Program-made: the position numbers and the translations under genes
In this document: positions 55,918 to 64,000 of the stretch, in pieces
Layout: the number at the start of each line of letters is the position of its first letter
Numbering within the stretch: the stretch's first letter is position 1
Origin: Mesostigma viride
Lineage: Eukaryota > Streptophyta > Mesostigmatophyceae > Mesostigmatales > Mesostigmataceae
Reading direction: 5' to 3'
Assembly: GCA_009746045.1 (NCBI GenBank)
Contig: RPFO01000138.1
Span: forward strand, 280,001-344,000
DNA length: 64,000 bases
The notes under the pieces: model-generated
What the model was told of the DNA's origin: nothing
The model's input: only the letters and a program-made list of their open reading frames with translations
Databases searched by the model: none

Positions 55918-58900
55918 AATTAGATCGGCGTGTTCGTCATCAAAAGGCGAGTCTATTGCAATTTACCCGACCAAATTTCATCATGGATGGAGGAGGGAGG
56001 GAGGGAGGGAGGGAGGGAGGAGGAGGAGGAGGAGGGAGGAGGAGGGAGGGAGGGAGGGAGGGAGAGGGAGGAGGGAGGAGGGAGGGAGGGAGGAGGAGGG
56101 AGGAGGAGGAGGGGGAGGAGGGAGGGAGGAGGGAGGGAGGGGAGGGAGGAGGGAGGGAGGGAGGAGGGAGGAGGGAGGGAGGAGGGAGGAGGGAGGGAGG
56201 GAGGGAGGAGGGAGGGAGGGAGGAGGAGGGAGGGAGGGAGGGGGGAGGATGGATGGATGGATGGATGGATGGAGGGATGGATGGATGTTCTTAATTAATT
56301 AATTAATTAATTAATTAATGGTCAAATTAAAGGCAATCATGGTACATGAAGCGAGACAAATCATGCCTGGACGCATGGCGATGTAAGAGCCCCCCTCCCC
56401 CACGCCAGGAGGAAGGGGTGCGTGACTGAGTAGAGTAGTTAGGATTTTGTATTAGAGAGACAACTTTGTATATTATCAAGGAGACAACTTTGTATATAAG
56501 ATTAGAGTGAGATCAGCTAGTCTTCGCGGCTCAGTTCTAATGCACCCACCCCCATCAGTCCATGGAATACGTGCTCCTGCTCCAGATCCTTAATTAAGGC
56601 CAAAATGAGTCCCTTCCAAACAACGTTTGCACTTAGATAGTTAGACGAATTATGCCCGACGAAGCTGGAACTTAACAGCCACAATGAATTACGGTTGTTC
56701 AGACCTTGTACAACGCCTCAGGGCATTTGGAGCCCTGAATGGTAACAAATGCTAACAAGGTAGTGTTGCTATCAATAATGATTTTAAAAATTAATATGAT
56801 GTCATTAATTAATTAATTAGTTATCAACATCACTCCGTTGGGAGTAAATGTAGCACATATCCCTGAGAAGGGGCATATGGCTTTTAATACATTCTAGGCT
56901 ACTTCATGCAAGGGTGGGAATGTAAGCTACCCCTGCTCTAGGTGCACCAGGGCACCTGCACCACCATGTCATATTACAACCAAAACTGGTCGTCATCATG
57001 CAAGCATCTGAAGCATGGTCGCAAAACTTCGTGTGCAAAATCTCATGTCATAAGGAGCCCAACATTATGACAATTGCCAGGCTTTGTAAAGATTTTTGAT
57101 TTAACGATGACTACAGCACAAACAGTGAGCGAAACCCTGGTGCATGTGAATGCCTGAGTGGCGACTGTTCCTAACAGAATGCAAGATGTAAGGTAGACAT
57201 TGCGAGTATGCCACAAATGTGTGATGTGCAGTGCACATGCATGTGAGCTACCATGGTCCGGATTCTCCCGATTTCTGGCCTGCGCTGGTTGTCTCCTTGA
57301 TGTATACCCCATGACACCATACTTCTAAACTACTTAAGAACCTTGGCACATTGCAAAATGGGAAAGAAAGCTGAACAATACATGCAACATCACTCACTAA
57401 CACAGCCATGTGATTGCTACCAACACGTACCATGTACATCCTGTGTGAAATTATTGGCAACGACACGCCAAGCAAACGCCAAGGTATAGTATAACTGCGA
57501 CAGGCTGGCACATGTCACCTGGCATCCACGTATGCTCACCCCAAGGCATTGGCATATCCCCATGTCTATATCCGTTGCCCTTTGTGCGTACCGAGTCACC
57601 CATGCAGTCACCCACCCATGCATCCACCTGGCCCACCCACACAAGTACTCATACACTTGCGCACCTGAGTACCCAGCCACCCACTGGTCCACCCACCCGG
57701 TGACCCAGCCAGCCAGCCACGCACCTACTAAACCAACCTATCTAACCACTCGTGCACCCAGGCACCCAGCCACATACCCACCCACTGGGACATCCACCCA
57801 CCCAGCTAGCCACATATGCAATCTACCCACCTAGGCAATAAGGAGGCATTCACCCATCCTTTTATCCAGGCACCCATTACTAAAACCACGCAGCCACCTA
57901 ACCACCCAGCCAGCTGGCCCCATGTGTGCCCACCAGGCCGCCCACCCCTGACCCACCCACGCCCCTTCCCACTCGACCACTCTTTCCCCCCATACCCTTA
58001 TACCCACCGACCTGCACCCACTCACCCTCACACATCCACATCCTCTCAGCCAGTCACCCACCCATCTCACCCCTAACATGCACAGCCCTCCACCCGCGAT
58101 AGGTGAGTCGATCCCAACTACAAAACCACCCACCCACCCATATCCGTGCACCCACCCACCCATCTACCTTCCCCATCGCTCACCCCACCCACTTCTAATC
58201 ACAGCTACACATCCACCCGCCACAAACCAACGGTGCAAATCCTCCAGCCCATGCAACAGTTTCACTCAGGCATCCAACAATGCACCCACCTAGGAGTTCC
58301 CAAACCCCGTCGATCCCCCAGCCACCTGGCGATTCACTTATAAGCAACCACCCTTGCACCCATCCACCCACCATAACCACCCACCCACCCGCCCTCCCTC
58401 CCTCCCTCCCTCCCTCCCTCCCTCCCTCCCTCCCTCCCTCCCTCCCTCCCTCCCTCCTCCCTCCCTCCCTCCCTCCCTCCCTCCCTCCCTCCCTCCCTCC
58501 CTCCCTCCCTCCCTCCCTCCCTCCCTCCCTCCCTCCCTCCCTCCCGCCACCCCACCCACCCACCCTCTCCAACTGCATGTGGACTGCCTCTCCCAGCGAC
58601 TCGGCCAGCCGTTTGAGTGTGTTTGGGACCATATGCTGATGCCCATGGATATTACGCGCGCCATCAACCAGGCAACACCAGTGACACTTGAGCTCCTTGT
58701 TATCCTTCTCATCGGATGTACTGACGACACCCTGCACAATTACAGCTCACAAGGCAACTAACATGCTGGAGGAACGCATCCGCCGCAGTGGACGTCAGTA
58801 ACGGATGTTGCAATGTTGCTGGAGGGAGGTCAATCGACCGCACCCGTACATACAAGGGGCAATTATTGATGCGTCATACCCAAAACAGGAAGAAAATGTG

Positions 58901-61900
58901 GCACAACTAACCTTGCCATCAACATGGATGGACGGAGTTGGAGACCAACTGCAGCGCGGCATTCGCAAGGGCACAGGCTGTGTTGTTCAGCAGGTCCACC
59001 GCTGGACTGCCCGATGCCGAGTCCAGGTTCTTCCTTACACAAACTCTCCACAAGCGTGATTGTCGCGTCCTTGGCTGCCAACTGCGGAAAGGAGGCCAGT
59101 GCTCGCTTCAGCAGGAACTCGGCAATTGCAATCACGGTGGGCCCTGGCACGATTTGCAGGCCTACACATGCTTGCCCCGCATGTGCCTCCCCCACGTGTG
59201 CATCCACCGCAGTTGACGTGCTCGCTCGCAGCTCCCACTACCGCTGGCTTCGTTGCCATGTTCCTCCACCCGTTGCCTCTTGCATCTTAGCTGTTCCTCG
59301 CGCTTCTCCGCAGCCTCTCTTTCCCTCTCTTCCTCTCTCTTTTCTGCTGCCGTTCATGCCTTGCTCCAGATATAGATGTGGCTGCTTAGGCGTTCAATCT
59401 GCATCACAGAATTGGACGATATGCACGTCAAAGGAAAGCCAACCAAGCAGCAACATTACCAACAATGTAGCGGGAGGGTCAGTGCAGAGGCCAGCAACAT
59501 AACTGCCTTAGTCTTGTACTCCTACCATACACATTAGGGAAGACTGCTGGCATGGCAGCCTGCATCACAGCAATGAATTGCCGCCAACTAAAATAAGAGA
59601 GTGACTCACCGCTACTCTTCCCTGAAGCCGACTGGTCACACCTCCATTGTGGCGTTGTTTTACCACTTTAAGGCTCTTCCACAGCGTGCGATTTTGTTGA
59701 TGCCATTTTCTCAATTCCTGTAGCATATATTTTGCCCCCGCCGCACGCTTCCATGGGTTGCCATGTACATCATACTTTGCTGATGCTGCAGAGAAGTCAA
59801 GCGGTTCTTTGCATTCCCTCACCTGTATTCAACGGCAACGCCAAAACGGAATGCCAACGAATGCGGAGCGGGGGAACAAGGCATAAATCAACGCATGGTG
59901 AACCGGCAGATGCTGAGGCAGACACGACAATGCACTGGGTGCATGGCAACCATGTGAACACTGATGGTAGCACTCACATGCCTAACAAGCATTTTCTTTG
60001 TTTCCCCTGGGTTAGAGTGTAAGGCCTATGCCAACCAAGGTAAACAACAAAACAACACATCCTAAACTGCCCTAACTGACATGGGCAACAAACATGGCCA
60101 ATGGAGGACAAGGAACCAAGTAGGATCATCCAACAGGATCATGGTATTATGGCAGCTTGCATGCAGTAAATTACATCAAGCATGGTTGGCTCAGCACATT
60201 GAAGTATTGTCACATCATTAGAACAAGGGAAAGTCAGAAATCAACGCATGGTGAACCGGCAGATGATGAGGCAGACACGACAATGCACTTGGTGCATGGC
60301 AACTATGTGAACACTGATGGTAGCATTCACATGCCTAACAAGCATTTTCTCTGTTTCCCCTGGGTTAGAGTGTAAGGCCTATGCCAACCCAGCTAAACAA
60401 CAAAACAACACATCCTAAACTGCGCTAACTGACATGGGCAACAAACATGGCCAATGGACACAACACCTTGAAATGGCCTTTTTTTTACATAAATTATGGC
60501 CCATGGCAAGTTTATTGTCCGATTGACCTAGGATTGGATCCCACCACTCCCCGGGATGTGTCTGGCTAGTGGTGGAGTAGTTGAGTCAAAATGTTAAGTT
60601 TACATGGTACTCCCTGCTTAAGTTAACTCCAGATCCAAGGCCAAAACTGGCCACCTAAACCACTTGCACTTGCATAGAAACAATAGTTGATCTCAGATTA
60701 TGCTGTAACTTTGCAGTGGTGATGAATAATAGTTGTTCTGACCTTGTACAAAGTTCTACGCCATTTGGAGCCCTAGTTGGTGACAAATGCTAGCAAAATT
60801 TTGCTAGCATTTGTCATTAATGGCCATTTAAAATCAATATTTAACCCAAATAATGTCAGAATGCCACCAAAACTTATTGCCATCATGCCAGCACCTGAAG
60901 CAAGGTCTCAACAAGTCATGAGCAGAAATTCAGATCATGCAGAGCCCAAAATGGTGACATTTGCCAGCAATTGTCACCATTTTTTGCTTTTTTACCCACA
61001 ATTTTAACAACATTACCCACCAAAACATTCTCCAAGCTGGGGCGCATCATTTAAATCTTTGCAGGCAACTCAAGAATGACTAGTACAAACAGTGTGCAAA
61101 ACCTTGGTGCATGTGAATGCCTGAGTGGTGACCATTGCTAGCAGAATCCATCATGTAAGGTAGGCATTGCCAGTATGCCACAAAGCTGTGATGTGCAGTG
61201 CATGTCCATATGTATACCCCATGACACCGTGCCTCTAAACTACTTGGCACATTGCAAAATGGGAAGGAAAGGTGAATAATACATGCCACATCACTAACAC
61301 AGCCATTTGAATGCTACCAACACGCACCATGCATGATATACACTGCGTGTACAGTAATACATGTCGAGAATATGCCGAGCGAGCATATCAAGGTGCAGTG
61401 ACCCCAACGCTGGCACATGTCACCTGGCATCCACGTATGCTCACATGATATGGCATTGGCATATCCCATGTCTCCATCTCTTGCACTTTGTGCGCACCAA
61501 GCCACCCATGCAGTCGCCCACCCATGCAGCCACCTGGCCACCCACCCACACAACTGCTCACACACTCGCGCGCCCGTGCACCCAGACAGCCACCTGTCCT
61601 CCCACCCAGTGACCCACCCACCAAGCCAGCCGCGCACGTGCTTACCCAACTTATACAACCATGCGTGCACCTAGGCACCCAACCACCTACCAACCCACTT
61701 GGACATCCACCCACCCACCAAGGCACCTGCGCAACCCACACACCAACTAGGTAATAAGCAGGCATTCCCCCATCCAATGAGCCAACCACCCAACCACCCA
61801 ACCACCTAAACACCCAGCCAGCTGGCCCCATATGCACCCGTCCGGCCACCCACAGTTGACCCACCCACGCACCTACCCACTCAACCATTCACTGCCCCCA

Positions 61901-63876
61901 CACCCTTATACCCACTGACCCACCCACACATGCATTTTCTCAGCCAGCACCCCGGCACCTACCTCACCCCAAACCTGCACAGCCCTTCACCCGTGATAGG
62001 TGAGTCGGTCCCAACCATAAACCCATCCACGCATCCATATCTGTGCGCCCACCCGTCCATCTACCCGTCCCTTCGCCCACCCACCCACATCTAGTCATCT
62101 ACACATCCACCAGCCACCAGCCACCAATGGCCCACCCACCAACCCACACACACACATACATCCCTAACCAACCAACCACCAACACACCACCCTCAAAAAC
62201 GTGCAGTTGTTTCACTCATGCATCCAACAACCCACCCACTTCAAAGTCCCCAAAGCCTATCATCACCCAGCCACCTGGGCATCTGCCAATAACCGACCGC
62301 CCTTGCACTCATCCACCCACCATGACCAGCCAGCCAGCCACCCACCCTCTCCAACTGCCTGTGCTCCCACCTACGCAGCCAGCCATTTACCAAAGCATCC
62401 ACCTATCAGCCACCCACCTGCCATTGAACCCACCCACGCCTAGGCATCCCTTGAAGCATCTATAGCCCAAGCCTCCCACCCAAGGCTCTCTGGGCAATCA
62501 AACAACCAAACAACCAATCACCCAGCTATACAACCACCTAACCACCTAACCACTCAACAACACAATCACCGAACCACCTAACTACCCAACACCCAAACCA
62601 GCCAGGCATGTGCCCGCCTCGCATGCCCTCACCATTGCAACACCCCATACACGCCCCGCTCACCTAGCCAGCCACACACCCAGCCAGTCTCCTGCTCAAC
62701 TCACGCATGAAGGCAATATCAGCCATGCATGGCCTCACCTTGCATCACTTGCATTGCCTGGTTAATTTGCATGAGACAGTTTCCATCTCATTGTCAGCAA
62801 CTGAAAAGGCTCTTTCTTCACAGTAATGAATAAGCTACAACGTTGGAAACGTTCTCCCATCCCTCTTTAAAACAGTCTTTAAATCAGAAAGACAAGGGCA
62901 AATCTCTGGACAAGGTGGCAATAACCACTGCACCATGCTCTTGAGAAAGTCTTAACAACCCAGCTTTCTACCCTTTTAGAAGCTGCCTTGCGTTAGCAAC
63001 GATTCTGGGCCCTCTGGCTCGCTCACCTGGCTTAATCTGCGCTTCTTTATGGCTGCCGGGATATGCGAAGCTTGGGCCGAGGGTGTCGTGGCGAGGTCGT
63101 CTGCCCGACTCATCACTTCTCGAAACCGCACTGCCGACTAATAAAAACGATGCCCCCCTTTGCCTTTTGTATCTGGCGTCAAAAGAACAATGAACTCGCT
63201 TGGAAACACTGTCGCAAAGAGCTTCCTACAGGCATTATAAGCAATTTTCGCAGCTTTTACCGCACTTACTGCACATCCGGAAGACCATTAGCGGCCTTCG
63301 CGCGGAATCTTGGGCACGCCATATCTTCTGCTGGCTCATTGCCGCAGGCTGGCAGTATAGGAAGGTCGGGCATAGCCTAAAGAGCTGATTATCTGACGAC
63401 AAAGATATGCATTGCATGAAGCAAGAAACAGACGGATTTCGCACCCCCATATTTATTCACGTCAATGCCGGACAATTAAAAGCGAAACTCAAAAAACGAA
63501 AACACTAACGTTTTCGGGAATATTATAACGAACAAGCTGAGCTGCCAGCTATGTCGCGGTTTACGATCCAGTTAACGATAACGGCTCCGTAACCACCCCA
63601 GTGCCTAATATTGGGGCAGCTATGGCGCCGTAACCACTACCTGACCCGTCCCGTATACCCCAACGTAACCTGAACCGAAGCCGTTCACGCCCCCGTAAAC
63701 ATAACCGGCCCAGTTACTGGGCCGTACCGAATCTCGGGGCCAATATTCCGAATGGTACCGTAACCGGTCCGGTAACCCAAACCGCCAACGAATACGGACC
63801 CGTAACCTGGCCCGTCGAAGTTACCGGGCAGGTTACGGGGGCGTCGAAGTTACCGGACAGGTTACGGGGGCTTCAA

Positions 63877-63892
63877 ATTAACTCCTAGTGCG
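63877..63892. repeat. Second copy of the right CACTA terminus
   Basis: AAATTAACTCCTAGTG followed by the same CGAGCTTCCCC flank as at 48058. No matching left terminus exists in this copy within the window. Confidence 0.85.
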
Positions 63893-64000
63893 AGCTTCCC
63901 CTCCTCTCCTCCACCACCACCGCCACCTCCAAGCTCCTCGCCTCCACCTCCACCACAACCGACGCCCTCACCGCCCAGCTCCTCGCCATCGACAAATTAA
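63893..64000 (+). mobile_element. ORF1-type LINE fragment at the window edge (duplicate of 48058-48167)
   Basis: Identical in reading to 48058-48167, ending at CATCGACAAATTAA. The rest lies outside the window. Confidence 0.8.

Larger units (their letters stand above)
54563..64000. repeat. Second copy of 38.68-48.17 kb (tandem duplication)
   Basis: Matches 38680-48167 in order and orientation at an offset of about 15.83-15.89 kb. It includes the hairpin satellite (54570-55170), the unknown frame (55317-55917), the GGGA tract, LINE fragments, both CCAC blocks, the right CACTA end (63877-63892) and the flanking LINE up to the window edge. The part after about 56.3 kb is nearly identical. The first 1.7 kb has more small indels. 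Because LINE sequence outside the transposon is included, this is duplication of genomic DNA or assembly, not a second transposition. Confidence 0.93.

Noticed and set aside
54563-64000. A second independent CACTA insertion
   Set aside because: The copy includes the same LINE flank beyond the right terminus and has no left terminus, so duplication or assembly explains it better.

Overview
The window is nuclear DNA from a eukaryote, most likely a green alga or a related member of the plant lineage. This rests on spliced genes with GT-AG introns, a glycosyltransferase of a plant-type family, a TGTAA motif just downstream of its stop, and very repeat-rich DNA. The lineage is an inference; no rRNA or organelle marker is present.

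Only three genes look intact, all at 10.1-31.2 kb, and all had to be assembled from short exons. (1) A minus-strand two-exon gene (10161-11938) encodes an unrecognised basic, coiled-coil protein of about 284 aa. (2) Divergent to it, an eight-exon plus-strand gene (13219-22435) encodes an RNase PH-fold exosome subunit that best fits MTR3/EXOSC6 (about 252 aa). (3) An eight-exon plus-strand gene (23912-31152) encodes a membrane-anchored GT-B glycosyltransferase (about 492 aa) with an E-x7-E motif. The long introns of genes 2 and 3 contain several unrelated minisatellites (37, 32, 33-34, 33, 20, 10 and 6 bp units) and one TA-flanked MITE.

Left of the genes (1-9.4 kb) is a retrotransposon graveyard. 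It holds a 208-bp perfect palindrome next to about 580 bp of GAG repeats, a decayed ORF cluster of unknown family, and many copies of one non-LTR (LINE) family. Its members share a 3' end (CCCAACGGAG-like motif followed by TTAATTAA repeats). Some copies carry only an ORF1-like protein; one carries a dead reverse transcriptase.

Right of the genes (31.2-64 kb), two ORF1-type LINE copies lie head to head at about 34.43 kb. The right-hand copy is split by a 12.9-kb CACTA-type transposon (35170-48057). It has perfect 16-bp terminal inverted repeats, subterminal GTAACC-rich arrays and a CG target duplication, and the LINE copy next door preserves the empty site. Its interior is mostly satellite DNA: a 46-bp minisatellite, a 151-bp hairpin satellite, GGGA/CCCT tracts and CCAC-rich DNA. 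I saw no recognisable transposase.

From about 38.68 kb onward the sequence is repeated with a period near 15.83 kb (38.68-48.17 kb recurs at 54.56-64.00 kb). Between the two lies a third partial copy (about 49.09-54.56 kb) that differs mainly by scattered single-base indels. This pattern looks like an unpolished long-read segment, so part of the duplication may be an assembly artefact.
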